From positions 15,642,001-15,706,000 of the forward strand of contig CM073545.1 of NCBI GenBank assembly GCA_037074615.1: DNA of 64,000 bases, read 5' to 3'. Position 1 is the stretch's first letter; each line of letters begins with the position of its first letter. The notes under the pieces were generated by a model. The model saw only the letters and a list, made by a program, of their open reading frames with translations, was not told where the DNA came from and made no database searches. Made by a program: the position numbers and the translations under genes. Of the stretch, positions 13,872-26,165 are shown one piece after another. Source of the DNA: Leucaena leucocephala. Taxonomy: Eukaryota > Streptophyta > Magnoliopsida > Fabales > Fabaceae.

Positions 13872-14057
13872 TATATAAATTGAACTTATTGTTGGGTATA
13901 TATACATATATTGTATCCTTTAATAGATATAATAATTATGTGAATAATCATATATGTGACCCTTTAAGCTTTTTTCCAGATTATGTCTCACATAATTGAC
14001 GAATAATAATTACGAAAAGTACTATAAAATTATCAAATATAAGTTAATTATATTTTT

Positions 14058-14222
14058 TATATTATTTACTCGATCCTAGTATTAGGTATCTAAGTCTAGG
14101 GTTCATGACTGTCATTCTTAGTATAGATTATGTGTCTCCTCTAAAAATTGAATCGAACTTAAAATTTAGAGGGATTTAGAGAAACTTTATACCACTATAC
14201 CAATTCTATGATAGTTTAAGTT
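14058..14222 (-). repeat. SINE-like repeat, family 1
   Basis: A second copy of the family at 3.6, 29.84 and 31.40 kb. It shares the gatcctagtattaggtatct segment, the B-box-like stretch around cgaacttaaaatttagaggg and the A-box-like right end. Boundaries are approximate. Confidence 0.5.
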
Positions 14223-14461
14223 AATTACGTTTAGTTTTATATTACAATTAGGATCCAAAATTATATCATATAAAAAATCAACTGTAAATAATAACATTAT
14301 AAAAAATTGAATGATTACCGCACCTCGATAAATTAAATAAAGGCAAACTAATTTCTTATCTAACCTAGATGTGTAGAAGTAGTAAACTACAATTAATTTG
14401 TCAATTGCCCGTCTAATAATAAATCATCAATTGAAGCCGTAATCTTGAGGTCTATATATAG

Positions 14462-15235
14462 TGTCTGATTGGATAGCATTATAACATTGGTTTTAAAATG
14501 TTTTATAATCCAAATTTTGGTTTAGAAAGTTTTTAAAACAAACAATATGATATTTGTTTAAAATAGCTTATAGACCAAGTTATAGTTTTCAATAAGTTTA
14601 CGTGAATAGCTTTTGGAACTGTAAAAAAATTTATGGACTACCTAATTACTATTTTATCTATATTTTTTTCTCTCTTCTCTTCTCCCTCTTCTCTCTTATG
14701 CTCTTATTCTCGTCACCATCAGTGTGCTATGGTCGTGTCCATTTCTGCCATTCCGTAGGTCGTCCTTGAGTAGCTCTGTCGTGTCATCGTCTATGTGTTG
14801 TGGGTCGCTGGAGTCGACGTCTTTTTGATATTTTTGCCGTCGCTGGACTCGCTGCAGAAGAGGAGGAAGAAGAGTTATAATCCCTGGAGTCAAAAGCCCT
14901 TCCGTGAGTCGTTTGTGAGTCGCTCTATTGTGTGCCATGGGTCGTTGGAGTCGACTGATTTCCGATGCCGTTGCCATCATTTGACTACCTACAGAAGAGG
15001 AGGAAGAAGAGCTTCATAGGAATTTCTAACTAGTAAACAATTTTTTTTATCTCATATATTTTCTAATAATTTATCAATCGCAAGAGTCTTTCTGATAATA
15101 ACTATCTAAATACTTATTTATTTAGAACTATTTTTTTTCCATAAACTCTTCTCTAAAAATCTTTTTTTAAAAGTTGTCCAAAACTTTTTTTTTTAAAAGT
15201 CTATTCAAATAAGCTTATAATCACTTGATCGGGGG
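14462..15235. mobile_element. Non-autonomous element with a GC-rich centre
   Basis: AT-rich ends surround a GC-rich middle of about 330 bp (14.69-15.02 kb). The right part shares the motif ctgataataactatctaaa and the following tatttatttagaac with the element at 31.99-32.75 kb, and the left parts are also related. Inside is an imperfect direct repeat (about 14792-14872 and 14931-15012), both copies ending in gaagaggaggaagaagag. Open frames across the centre on both strands have no recognised domain. The class and exact ends are unresolved. Confidence 0.4.
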
Positions 15236-17632
15236 AGAAAAGGGAATATTATTATTATTTTTTTTAAGGGATTGAGTGGTTTTGAATCTTGATGGTGATA
15301 AGATAGATATATGGATGTTGACTTGGGGCATTTAATGTTGACGACGAAGACAATCACAATATTTTTTTAATTTTGAAAAAAAGGTTATGGATTGGAAAAA
15401 TGCTCCGTAAAATTAAATAAAAGAATGAGAGAATTGAGAATGAAATGTACACGTGGTATGATATAGGCAACTAGTAAGGATTCCACGCAAAAAACGTAGG
15501 GCTTCATTGATATGGAAAGCCATCCACCTCAACTCGTATTTGCGTCAAGTCTTATCTTTGGCCATGACCCCACTTCTTTCCATTTATTATTATTTAATAA
15601 TAATATATTACTATTAACTAGATTTAATCATGGACTTACAGCCAAATATATATATAGGGAATTTGATCTAACTTTTCTCATATACATATAATGATATGCA
15701 TATATATATAGTTTAATGGATAACTTTCTTGATTTTATATATAATTGATATTTTATAAAAAATAGTTTTATGATATGACATGAATAAAAAAATAATTAAG
15801 GTTTATTCCATTTTTATCTCTGGATTCTAGAGATATTTTTAAAATTTTATTTTCCGTTTTTTAATTAATATCAAAACATACATCGGTTTTACTTGATACC
15901 AAAAGGTGACGACTAAAATATTCTTGTAACAAGAAACTTTTCAATTTTATTTATTTTATGTCAAAAACCGTAAATTTAATTCCGTTCAAAATATTTGTTA
16001 AAATTATAACAATAGCTAAGTATGCTAATTAATTTATATTCAATTAAGCTGCGATTGAATAATGATACATTTTATAGCATGAATCGTATTATTCAACGCT
16101 CCTAAGGGTTTATATTATCTACAAATTTTACAACATTTTTTAGGGAAAGGACAATTTTTAAATTCAGTGACGAAAGACTATTTTATTTAAGCCTCGTAGT
16201 GAACACTTATTCTATTAGATCCAAAGCGCAGAAACAGAGATGCCTACAAAGCATGGCTTTTCTTCCTCCTAAAGCTTGATATGCTCATTTTCCACAACAT
16301 TTTCGGAATCAATTTTACCAGCCATATATACAAGTTGAAGCTATAAGATGGCCCATATGATTTTTTTTTAAAAATGGAAGCTAAAAAAAAATTCAAAATG
16401 AATTGAATCAACCTTTATAAAAAAATTAAATGCTATTTAGATGTTGGAAATGATGAATTTACTATTGGTTAATATCAATTAAAGAAAAGTAGATAGGAAG
16501 CAGGTGGGAATAGGGTAGAGGGAAGAAGACCAAAGCCCAGAAAGCCTTCAGATTAATCTAAAGGGCTGCCCCGCTCCCTAGCCCAACAATTCAATTCAGA
16601 TATTTTCTTAAAAAAATTAATCACGCTTCATAGTTTAACTAATAAAAATATAATATATATCATTATTTAAAATTTATTCCACAATTAAAAAATATTATTT
16701 TAGTCGTAATAATTAGAAAAATATCTTAACTTTTAAGTATTTAAATTTACGTCTGAAAGGAATTGACAGAAAAAAAAAATTAATTTTACTTTTGAACTGG
16801 GGTGAGCCAACAAAATTTTTTGTACTAGACAAATTTTTTATAAAATATTCATTAGGATATCGATATATGCATTTTCAACAATGGCTGGCACTTTCATAAC
16901 TTTGATAACGACTATTAATCGTTAATAGTGTGGTATAATTAAATAAATTGGGCTGGGCATTGCGTATCGTCTGAAGTTTAATAACAATGTCTAAATAAGG
17001 CAACTTGCTAATATATAAATTATATTAAAAAATTATTAAATTAATTAATATAAAATATATTTTTTAAATATTATAATAATTTTTTTTATTTTTTCTTATT
17101 TTTTATTTAATTATTATTGAGAGAATATTAATAGTAATAATTTAAAAAAATATTAATAAATATAAAAATATATATTATATTTAAAATTAAAATTAATTTT
17201 TTAATTAAATCTTATATTATTAATATAAAATATATATATTGAAATGCATATATTTATTTATTTATTTGTACGTGTATGTATATAAATGCATATAATTTAG
17301 TTAGCAACGGGAAATAGATAAAGGACAAGTGGACAAGTCAGAGCTATTGCCGCTGGTCATCTTCAACCAATCAACCCAGCGCCACGACCTTGCCAAGTCT
17401 TGGTCAAGCCATTCATATTACGAAGCCATTTTTCTCGAACCTTCCTTCTTCTTTCATTCCTTACTGTCTTTCTTTACTTATAAGTTCCCCCATCTTACTA
17501 TTTTCAACCCAAAACCCACACCTCTAAGAAATCTATTCCTTCGTCACGATTCCTTCCCCTTCAAAGTTAATTCGAACCCCAATAATCCAGAGCTTCACGG
17601 AATTCGAAAACTTGCCGTTTATACAGAAAAGG
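15236..17632. other. Intergenic region, no gene recognised
   Basis: Very AT-rich sequence with long A/T homopolymers and degenerate inverted repeats (about 16.65-17.25 kb). The last 300 bp before the next gene become CT-rich (about 17.33-17.6 kb), which looks like a proximal promoter and 5' leader. Confidence 0.5.
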
Positions 17633-17989
17633 ATGGCAACTACTGGTACCCTTCGGAGCCAAATCAAAGAAAGCGCTGAGCTTTCTTTAAAATCTTCACT
17701 TTTCGGGATCAAAATGGAGGAGCTTAGTCTTGATTGGAAACGGGGTCTTTTGTCGACGTCGTCGTCTCCGCGTCCGAGGTCACGCCTCCCCTGCAGTTGC
17801 TCGAACCGGCCCGGTTCGGTCCGGTGCACGCGTCATGGGTACGCGGTGCCGGAGAGGAGGTTAAAGAAGCGTCCCACGAGCCAGGAGATCTTGAGAAGGG
17901 CTCTAACGCCGCCGCAGCGAAGGATGGCCCTTAGGTGGCTGAATTTCCGTCCGACTCCGAGCAGGCTCTCTGTCATGTCCATGGCTTGA
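17633..17989 (+). CDS. Small serine-rich protein-like family protein (118 aa)
   Basis: An intronless gene for a small basic protein of unknown biochemical function. The N-terminal half is Ser/Leu-rich. From about residue 52 it carries a motif typical of the plant 'serine-rich protein-like' family: CSCSNRPGSVRC, then TRHGYAVP, then LRRALTPP, and a C-terminus ending PTPSRLSVMSMA. I chose ATG 17633 because the frame upstream contains only a TTG. The sharp rise in GC and a CT-rich upstream stretch support a real gene. The paired cysteines in the CSC...RC motif could bind metal, but that is a guess. The family is known only from conservation and, for some members, stress-related expression. Confidence 0.8.
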   Translation: MATTGTLRSQIKESAELSLKSSLFGIKMEELSLDWKRGLLSTSSSPRPRSRLPCSCSNRPGSVRCTRHGYAVPERRLKKRPTSQEILRRALTPPQRRMALRWLNFRPTPSRLSVMSMA

Positions 17990-18689
17990 GTTTTGCTCTG
18001 ATTTGGTAATATTATTGGATAAGTTGTGTAATATACTTTGCATATACTATAATTATATGATTCTTTTGTTCATATCGCTCCTTAATCCCTTGATTGTGAA
18101 ATTAGATATTCCTTTCAGACATGATTATAATTCGGTATTGTAATCTCTGTTGAGGACGTCATGTTCTGTTTCTGACAAATAAATAAAAAAGCGTGAGATT
18201 GCCTTTTGAAATTTGTCTTATTTTTATACAGTTTCCAAAATTATCTGTCAATTTACCAGAAGAGGATAAGAAGTATATACATCAGTGGCATCTCTCTTCA
18301 AGTTTGTGTTGGTTTTATGTAACTATAGTGATTACATTCCTTTCTTGGATCTCACAGTGATTTCCCCAGATAAAAAGCTCAAGTTAATCATGAAAATATG
18401 TGTTTTTATATATATATATTGATTGGTGAAGAAACATTACATTACAACAGAAGGTACTGCAATAGACTAGAACTAACCTAATTCCTAACAATTACACTGC
18501 CACTAGAGAACATTCCTATAAGTTTTCTAATATCAAGTACAATACAAACAACATTACTCGGAGGCTGAATCTGTCCGGGAAAGAAGGAACCATAGTATTC
18601 ACTTGAAGACAGAAATGATGCACAAATCCTCTGTTTCTCCGAATTTGATCCCACTAAGACAATTGATAATGTTACTTTGTGGGACACGT

Positions 18690-18885
18690 GAAAACCTTAC
18701 GCCAAAGTCGTCCCAACCAAGCTGCACTGGAGATCTGACAAAGCAACAATAAATGGTCTGTTGATTCAATCTCACTGTCACAGAAAGTGCAATTAAGATA
18801 TTGATAAGGGATGATTCCTCAGCCACTTTTGTAGGTGAAGCAACTTTTAGAAGCTTCCATACGAGCAGTCGCTCCTTATGGGTTA
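18690..18885 (-). pseudogene. Relic of a LINE reverse transcriptase zinc-binding domain (zf-RVT)
   Basis: On the minus strand a short frame reads CTFCDSEIESTDHLLLLCQ followed by ISSAAW. This matches the zf-RVT pattern C-x2-C ... E-x(3-4)-DHLL-x2-C ... W that lies C-terminal to plant non-LTR reverse transcriptases. Just upstream, in another frame, is WKLLKV, like the WK.KVP lead-in of that domain. Stops and a frameshift break it, and no reverse transcriptase core is recognisable further upstream. It is probably a truncated LINE fragment. Confidence 0.6.
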
Positions 18886-19930
18886 CTTGGTATCACAATT
18901 CTGATGTAGCAAGTTTTTATTGCTATCTGCTACTGAATATTACCCTTCCAAGCTTATTTGTCCTTCTCAAAATTAGTTGAGAAAGAATTGTTAATCATCT
19001 TGTTATTTGTTGACCTATCATAGTATTTAGCAAGTAGCTTCAATTCCACTAAGGTCACCTACCTTGGTAATCAAAGCAGGGGCCTCTGTCTACCAACTCT
19101 CCTCTGTAAATTTTGAGTAATTATATATATTCTGAGGATTATTTTCATCCCCTTACAAATCCATGATTCAAGATATCTTTTCACAATGCTTCCATCCTTA
19201 ACCTGGAGCAATAGTTTGGTTTCGGAACTCTAGCAAAAATAGCATCCTCGGTTGCAGTAAACAAGCCTCCATAATTAAAATAAAGAAAACCAAGACAAGG
19301 TACTTATCAATGATTTTCTTACTTAAGCTATTTCAACTGTTTTGATCCAAATTTTAAAAGGAGATAGTGATTCATTGGTTGATTATTCTCGTGAATTCGG
19401 TCTGCCATAGTAGCTGTTACCATTGTTATCTGGAAGGAGAAACTACAAGGTTGATATAGTTTTACCTGTAAGAGTGTTGGAGAGATTGAGATAGATTTAG
19501 CATATCAAACAAGATCAGATTCTATAGGAAGTGAGCTTCTGCATGATTGATTTTAGCCTACATATCTTTTTCTGAATATACTCATGATTCTATCAATCTG
19601 CTTAAAAATATTTCTTCCATGTTGTGGGATAGTATTAATATTTGTAAAGATGGAGTATTTAATATCACTTTTCTTTAAATAATGATTCTGTAATTAGATG
19701 AATTCATTCACCACAGTTTAGGAAACACATTAGACTCCCAGATTTATTCTTAGGAAATTGCAGTAGAGGATCGTTTATTTGTATGCGTTGCACAAGATTA
19801 CTTGTTGACAGTGTGTGAAGAAAGAGCACGAGGGGTGGGAATTCCACATCAGTATCATGACCTCATGAGCAAGTTCCTCCGCCATTAGCAGGTATTTTTA
19901 TTTATTACAGACATTCTTGTCCTCGCACAT
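18886..19930. other. Intergenic region, no gene recognised
   Basis: Moderate AT content, no convincing open frame and no repeat partner noticed elsewhere in the window. Parts could be further LINE remnants, but I find no motif. It forms the low-coordinate edge of the defensin array. Confidence 0.4.
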
Positions 19931-19931
19931 C

Positions 19932-20248
19932 TTAAAATCTGCATGCGAAATCTCTAATTGCACCCTCGCCGAGGCACACATCATCACAGTTGTCACTGTC
20001 CCAGCAAATCCCATGAAAATTTCCGCTTTGTCTTCCACAAACTTCTGCATCAACGACGTTCTCTACATACATTAACACCATTACCTTAAGCTTCTCATTA
20101 TTTGATCTAATCTAATACACCCTTTAATCACATGTGAATATGAATGTTCATTGAGAAGAGGAAATGGTAAAACTAACCGTTGGGAGAGGAGAGCAAGAGG
20201 GCAATGCAGAGGAAGGCAGGAGGGTAACTTGAGAAGAGAAGCAGCCAT
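19932..20248 (-). pseudogene. Defensin pseudogene A (signal-exon deletion)
   Basis: This has two-exon defensin architecture with both exons damaged. The signal exon (20178-20248) is 71 nt, where its relatives have 76. A 5-nt loss after the tenth codon shifts the frame of the hydrophobic core. Spliced at the conserved sites (donor gttagt, acceptor before 20062), the message reaches a stop after four codons of the second exon. The second exon still encodes the first four cysteines and a GEGA-like loop in its own frame, but stops at 19932 before the CxC...C end. It is the first copy at the low-coordinate edge of the array. Confidence 0.8.
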
Positions 20249-20429
20249 GTCGTCTCTGGTAATACTGAGTTGATCAAGGTGATGAAGGACTATGATTCTG
20301 GATATACATATTTATAACACAAGAATGTTTATGGAAATCTTCGCCCTTTTCATAACATGCTCCGTTGTTTCTTGTCGTTGCTTCATGAAGAGGATGCAAG
20401 AGTGTAACGCTCTCGGTCTGTAGAATGGG

Positions 20430-21175
20430 TCCGTAATAAACTTTTGGAAAGTGGTTTAAATAAAAAAAAATATAAAGTATTTTTTATAAGTTTTTTGTTT
20501 AAAAAAAGTTTATACAAACAAAATATTATAAATAAATATTTTGATAATTATTATTATAATAATTTTTATAATTAATAAATTATTAAAAATAGTATGAAAT
20601 AAAAAAAAATCATTGTCCATTCACCTGGGCAGATTACGTCCTTTCTCTGGTCACATCACTGTCAAACTGTGATCTCCTCCATCCCTCCTCCACAGTTTCT
20701 CTTCTCTACGACGCCACTATTCCTCTTTGTGACCAGTGAAAAAAAAGTTGCGGACGAGCAACCAGCGAGGAAGAAGAAGAAGCACCGCTGCAGATATAAA
20801 GATATGAAGAGAAGAGAGAGAGGATGGAAGTACTGTGACTTCTCTCTTCGCGGCCTACAGCCAGAAGACTACAGAGAAACAGTGATAACGGAGGCCCCCA
20901 CAATCTTAAGACAGCAGACGACAGATAACAGAAGAAGAAGATATGCCATCACTGAAGAGAAAGTAAAAAATAAAACAGAGGGAAAATGATAATTGCACAA
21001 TCTATAAATTATTTTTTTTAAAAATTATTTTTAAAAGTTTTTATAAAATTATAATTTTAAATTATATTTTAATTTATAAATTATTTTAAATAAATATAAC
21101 TATTTATTTTAAAAAAAATTTAAACTAATATTTAAGTTAAAAACTTTTTAAAACTAAAATTCAATCCAGGCAGTT
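20430..21175. repeat. Probable non-autonomous element with gene-like centre
   Basis: AT-rich flanks with repeated aaaagttt-type segments surround a GC-richer centre (20.64-20.98 kb). The centre has open frames on both strands and no known domain. The layout resembles the elements at 14.46 and 31.99 kb, but the sequence match is weak and no target duplication was found. It separates pseudogenes A and B. Confidence 0.3.
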
Positions 21176-21751
21176 CACTCTGTTACTACTATTTTCGGGC
21201 TTATATGCTCTTTCGTTTAACAATGAATATTTTCGTGGATATCGAGAAGGATAAAAGTTGGATGTGATCTGGCTTAATCGAGAGGAAGTTTTGAAAGAAA
21301 CGAGTCTCTAGGTGTCTTGGAAAAATCTCATTTATATCTCCTAAGTTTCTCTATCATAATTCTTTTGGTTAACCTCAAGCAATTAATTTTGACGCGTTAA
21401 TCTGCAAATTTTATTATACCATTTTTATCATTATTATAAAGCATCTATCTCCTTTATCCTTATTTTATTTCATTATATAAATCAGCATGAATAATGTGAA
21501 AGATGCCTTTGAAAAACTACGCAGCCCCATTGTTTAAACTGGACAATGCTAATCTGTTAGTCAGTATCATTATGAAAGGAAAAAAAGGATGCTTAATTAC
21601 ATCAAGTGCTTTATCAGGTGATACACGAGGAAAAAGTAAAACTATTTATTATAAGTGACAACATCATCGACGTAGGGGTTTTATTGCCCAAATAAAGAAC
21701 AAAGAATGAAGAATGAATTGTGTTTGCGTGTAAAAAGCTATGGCGGGTTCA

Positions 21752-22047
21752 TTATTTGCAGTCGAACTGGCATAAACAAGCTGCGATGTAGCAAACTCCT
21801 CCAATCTCACTCTCTCTCACTTGACACACGGCCCACTAAATGTTGCACTTTTCGCTGCACACACTGTTATTGCTTCCACCCTTTCTACTTCTGCATTCAT
21901 ATTCATATATATAATGAAAGAAATTAATGAAAAATAATATATCCAAATGAAAGGGGGGGGGGATGACTGACCAGTGGCTGAGAGAAGAAAGGCTATGCAG
22001 AAAATTAAAGCGGCCCAGGTGGCTAGTTTCCTCATGCAACTTCCCAT
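21752..22047 (-). pseudogene. Defensin pseudogene B (internal deletion in mature exon)
   Basis: The signal exon (21972-22047, 76 nt) is intact, encoding MGSCMRKLATWAALIFC and a hydrophobic tail, with a gtcagt donor. The mature exon begins at 21890 and matches the gene at 24.6 kb through the second cysteine. A deletion then removes the segment with cysteines 3 and 4 and shifts the frame, giving a stop at 21817. The original C-terminus (CYIAACLCQFDC) survives in another frame and ends at 21752. A TATA-like tttataaat lies upstream (22117-22125). This is a recent paralogue of the 24.6-kb gene that died by deletion. Confidence 0.82.
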
Positions 22048-22812
22048 ATTTGGCTATAAACCCTAATTAATTAAATCTGGTTTAATCTGGACTTCGAGGA
22101 AGGAGAAGCTATGTTATTTATAAACACACGATGAATTAGTGAAATGGATTTATTGTTCTTGGACTCCAACACGAGGATTTTCCCAGAACTGGACATTGTG
22201 CCTTGTTCTCTTGATGATCTGTTTTTCGTGTTGAATTATTATTGTTATTTTTTTAATTTCTTTGTTTCGGTTGTTTTCCGTCCAGCAACATTGTTAATTA
22301 TAGTACTCTAGTTATATTTAGATTAGTTTCATTACGGTTAATCCTTCCACATTCCTCTCTTTCTTCTTACTTGCGACTTGGTACACATGATCAAGCATTG
22401 TAAAATAAACGAGGCTGTAAAGAGATTTTAAGCATTACTCCTTCCACATGCCTCTCTCTTGTTATTACTGACCATTTGCTATACAATTTTTTTTTTTTTA
22501 AAAAAGATTTTTAAAGAAATTTAAAAACGGAGAGAATAGTAGAAGGTATGAAAATATAGATTTCGTTCATCCTACTAATTATAAATCGGAGGATGGACTT
22601 ATATAATATGTGGGAACCACAATCATGAACTTGGCAATACCTTTGCCAAATAATTATTATCACGTCCATTTTCATTGTCATTTAACAAAATATAATCACC
22701 TTCATGTTCATGTTCATTTTCATTATTGTCTTCCGAAGGATATGTAGCTTCACCTGGTTCGATTATGAGTTGTAATGAAAGAGATGAGAAATACAGAAGA
22801 TAGATCACTGAC

Positions 22813-22883
22813 TAATGGCTGAGAGAAGAAGGGCTACGAAGAAGAAAGCAGCCAAGCAGGTGGGTAGTTATGCAACTTCTCAT
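22813..22883 (-). pseudogene. Orphan defensin signal exon (frameshifted)
   Basis: A 71-nt copy of the signal exon of the 24.6-kb gene, from ATG 22883 to a gtcagt donor. About 5 nt are missing near codon 5, so the hydrophobic core is out of frame and a TAG closes it. No cysteine-rich exon follows within the next 300 bp. Instead there is an Asn/Glu-rich frame (about 22.62-22.80 kb) unlike any defensin. Upstream it keeps the promoter-like block shared with the 22.0 and 25.0 kb copies. Confidence 0.7.
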
Positions 22884-23219
22884 ATTTGCCTATAAACCCT
22901 AATTATTATCTCTGATTCGGTTTGAAGTTCAAGGAGGCAGATCGAAGCTATGTTACACACACACACACACACACGCAAACGCACGCTCAAAGGCCATGGA
23001 TGGTTCGAGGACTTTAACATGCGGAGGATTTTCCGAGGACTAGACTTGTTTTGTCTTCATATTCTCTTCTGTTTTATTGGTGTTGAATTATTGTTTTGGT
23101 TTTTTCTTTGATTCGGCCGCATGCTGTCCGGCAACATTGTTAATTATAGTAGTTTTTTTGTTGGTGGAAAAAGAGGCAACTCGATCTGGAAGTTTGAAAA
23201 AAAAAAGAGTCTTCATAGG

Positions 23220-23330
23220 TGGGATTTTTATTTGGCTATAAACTCTAATATATTATCTATGGTTGGAGTTCAAGGAGAAGCTTTTTGTGTTACACACGCA
23301 CTACTGGCGTGCATTGGATAGTTCGTGAAG
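23220..23330 (-). repeat. Orphan copy of a defensin promoter and leader block
   Basis: This stretch (aaactctaat...ggagttcaaggagaagctt...gttacacacgca) matches the upstream blocks of the copies at 22.05, 22.89 and 24.98 kb, but no signal exon is attached. It is a fourth, truncated duplicate of the same unit. Confidence 0.45.
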
Positions 23331-23944
23331 CTTTTTGTGCCTTATTTATAAGAAACACTTAATAGTTTCTTTTTTTTTGGGTGAAAAGAAACACTTGATA
23401 GTTAATGAAGTATATTTCGGTAGTCTACCCGAGTGAATTCATGGTATACAACCTCTCTTATCCTTACTGGAAATGTTAGATGGATATTAAGAAAAATAGT
23501 TAATTAAGTTATTTTTAATAAATATATTTTAGTTTTCTTAAACTACTCTATTTAATCATATATATTTAAATTACTCTTGATAAAAGCCCTCTTAATATGT
23601 ATAATCAATATAAATATAAAATTTTACCCTTTATTTATTACTGTGACGACTTTATTCTCATGTTATATAATATATATTAAATAGGAATAAAGTTAGAAGT
23701 ATGTTAAATTTTAAGATAAATTTATTGAAATTCAAGGTTTATTTTTTGTCAATGTAAAAAATACTTACTTAGAAATAGGATTAAAGAAGTATTTGGTTAA
23801 ACAACGAATATTTTCGTGGAAAGAAGGAAAGAAGCTCGATGATCTGGCGTCCATAACTCAATCAAGTGGAAGTTTGGAAATAAACAAGTCTCTAGGAGGG
23901 ACCTAGCTACTTAAATGAATATGATAAGGTAGAAACAAATATCA

Positions 23945-24012
23945 TTTACCTATAAGGTATTTAGTTTAGTAGTTACAAAGTGAAAGGACAGGTTCGATTC
24001 CTTCTTTTTTTT
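23945..24012 (+). repeat. SINE-like tRNA-derived fragment
   Basis: A tRNA-like head: an A-box-like tttagtttagtagttac followed about 30 bp later by a good B box, caggttcgattcc, then a T-run. There is no clear tail or target duplication, so only a SINE remnant can be claimed. Confidence 0.4.
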
Positions 24013-24634
24013 ATAAAATATCAATTTAAATTAGTTGATTACTCGGATACTTATTAATAGGATTTAGAAAAAATATTAAATACAATAAGAGAAAGAAATC
24101 TCATTTCTCTCTCTCCTAATATACACTATTATAATCTTTTTATTTTGTTAACCTGCAAGCAATTGATTTTTTTATACTGAAAATTTTATGTAGATTTAAC
24201 ACCAGTCCTCCACTAAGGTCAGGGCATGACCCCAAATACACACTATCATTTATATCGTCATTATAAAATATTTGTGTCCTTATTTTTATTTTAGCAAAGA
24301 CATGTATCCTTACTTTTTTTTCCACATACCAAATAATCTAATAAAAAAAACTCAACCAACAAGCGTTGGTTCTAGTTAGAAAGGACTGTGACTGCTTAAA
24401 CAAGTGGTGTTATATATATTTAAATAACTCATTATGAAAGGATGCTTACATCGAGTGCTTTAGGTGAATCTGAAGCACTACTATTTCTTTTTAATTTGTA
24501 ACGTTTACATGATGTAAAAGTCAAACTATTAAACACATGCACATACACACATATATATAATATAAGTGACAAGATGGATGGAGGAGTTTTATTGGCCAAA
24601 TAATAGAGTGAAGAGTGAAAACTATGATGGGCTA

Positions 24635-24982
24635 TTAACAGTCGACCTTGCAATAACAAGCTAAGACGAAGCATTGTCCTCCAAGAGCATTCTCATTTAA
24701 CTTGCAATGTTCAGCACATTTAGATGGGATGATACATGGCCCTCTAAATGTTCCACTTGGCGCGTCACATACTGCTTTTGCTTCCACCCTTTCTATTTCT
24801 GCATCCATATATATAATGAAAAAGAAGAGAGATGTCAGAAACAATATATCCAAATTAAAGATGTACGTGAGAGAGAGATGAAAAATAAAGAAGAGAGATG
24901 ACTTACTAATGCCTAAGAGAAGAAGGGCTATGAAGAAGAAAGCTGCCAAGCAGGTGGGTAGTTTCCTGATGCAACTTACCAT
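24635..24982 (-). CDS. Plant defensin, 8-Cys (gene C)
   Basis: A predicted secreted plant defensin (CS-alpha-beta fold) of 79 aa. Exon 1 is 24907-24982 (25 codons plus 1 nt, donor gtaagt). Exon 2 is 24635-24798. The phase-1 intron is 108 bp. The signal peptide MVSCIRKLPTCLAAFFF continues into a Leu-rich core, with likely cleavage after the conserved VEA. The mature part carries all eight cysteines: C1 and C2 in AVCDAPSGTFRGPC, the C-x3-C pair in KCAEHC, the gamma-core-like GGQC, CYC, and a terminal C. The mature charge is near neutral. Its closest relatives are pseudogene B and the orphan exon at 22.8 kb, sharing the MxSC(I/M)RKL start. A TATA-like element lies near 25.05 kb. Confidence 0.88.
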   Translation of the reverse strand: MVSCIRKLPTCLAAFFFIALLLLGISKSSLFFIFHLSLTYIFNLDILFLTSLFFFIIYMDAEIERVEAKAVCDAPSGTFRGPCIIPSKCAEHCKLNENALGGQCFVLACYCKVDC

Positions 24983-25689
24983 ATTTGCCTAACCCTAATT
25001 ATTATCTCTGATTTAATTTGGAGTTCGAGGAGGGAGAAAGCTATGTTATATACACACACACGCTTGATCTGTTTAACATGCGGATTTTCCGTGGCCTGGA
25101 TTTGTTGTGTCTTGTTCTCTTCTTATATGCTGTCCGGCCGGCAATATTATTAATTATAGCAGTTCCATTTGGATTAGTTTCCTTACACATGCCCCCCCCC
25201 TACTTGTATAACTTGCTACACATTAAAAAAATAATTGGCTTTATAAAGAAATTTCAGGAATCAGATATTTATTGTTAAGAAAACAGAGATAGTAGATTCC
25301 ATAAAATATAGAGGTCAATTTGATTTTTTTTTCCAAACAAAATGTTTTTTTAAATTGTTTGAATGGGTGTATGGTTTCTGAATATTTTCAAAAATTTTCT
25401 CATGTTTTGCTTTTGTTTTAAAATGGAAACGTCTTTCCTTAGTGTTGTCACGGCTAGCAACCAAGGCGGTCATCACGATTGATGAAAGTGAAGTGGTTTT
25501 GAGTATTTTAATGCTTCTCTGTCTCCTAGTTGCTCATCCCTTTTCAGGGTGCAAATATCATGCTGATCTGATGATGTTAAGTTCTATGAGAGATTTTTGA
25601 GAGCTCAAGTTTCAAAGAACACTTACAAAACCTATTGACAACGTCTCCACATTAGCAGTAGGATTCAAGTTCATTGTTTCATATTTGTT

Positions 25690-26165
25690 GGAAAGTTAAG
25701 ATTAGTGTCTAGCTACTTAGGACTGTGACCAGTCAACGGACATATTATTGTGTGAAATATGTGTTCTTTCAGATGGAACGTGTATCAAATCAGGATTCGA
25801 TAACTTTCCTTTATAAAAGACAATGATCCGCCTTGTACGTTTAACCTTGAAATCCAAAATTTGAAAGTTCAACTTTGTAAAATTAACCACCAATGGCTTC
25901 AAACGTACTATCAACATAATTAAGTAAGAGCGATATATATAAAAAAAAATTTGGAAGATCAAGGTCGTTGTTTAGCGAATTACGTTAATGTTCCTTCATA
26001 GAATTTGCCGCATTATATTACATGCATGAATGTGCTTTATGGACTTTAATTAGCCTTGGGTTGAATGCTGCGGATACTATATATCAGCCTGCCCTGTGTT
26101 TTTCTTATTCTTTCCTTCACTTCGAAAATACAAATGTTGTCTATAACTTTGAATCCAAATGTTTA
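25690..26165. repeat. Duplicated defensin upstream block (uninterrupted copy)
   Basis: This non-coding block recurs upstream of the defensin copies at 27.7, 30.9 and 34.6 kb. It contains atgtgttctttc, then a tttcctttataaaagaca part, then aagagcgatatata, then gcctt(g)ggttgaa. Elsewhere it is split by different transposons (at 28.44, 31.99 and 35.26 kb). This copy lacks those insertions and so serves as a paralogous empty site. Confidence 0.65.

Noticed and set aside
21000..21130. Palindromic AT-rich stretch as a possible microRNA hairpin
   Set aside because: Only simple A/T complementarity, no recognisable miRNA/miRNA* pair.
22623..22808. 61-codon frame with Asn/Glu/His-rich acidic stretch after an orphan signal exon
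   Set aside because: No cysteines, not in phase with the signal exon and no relative elsewhere; probably chance.
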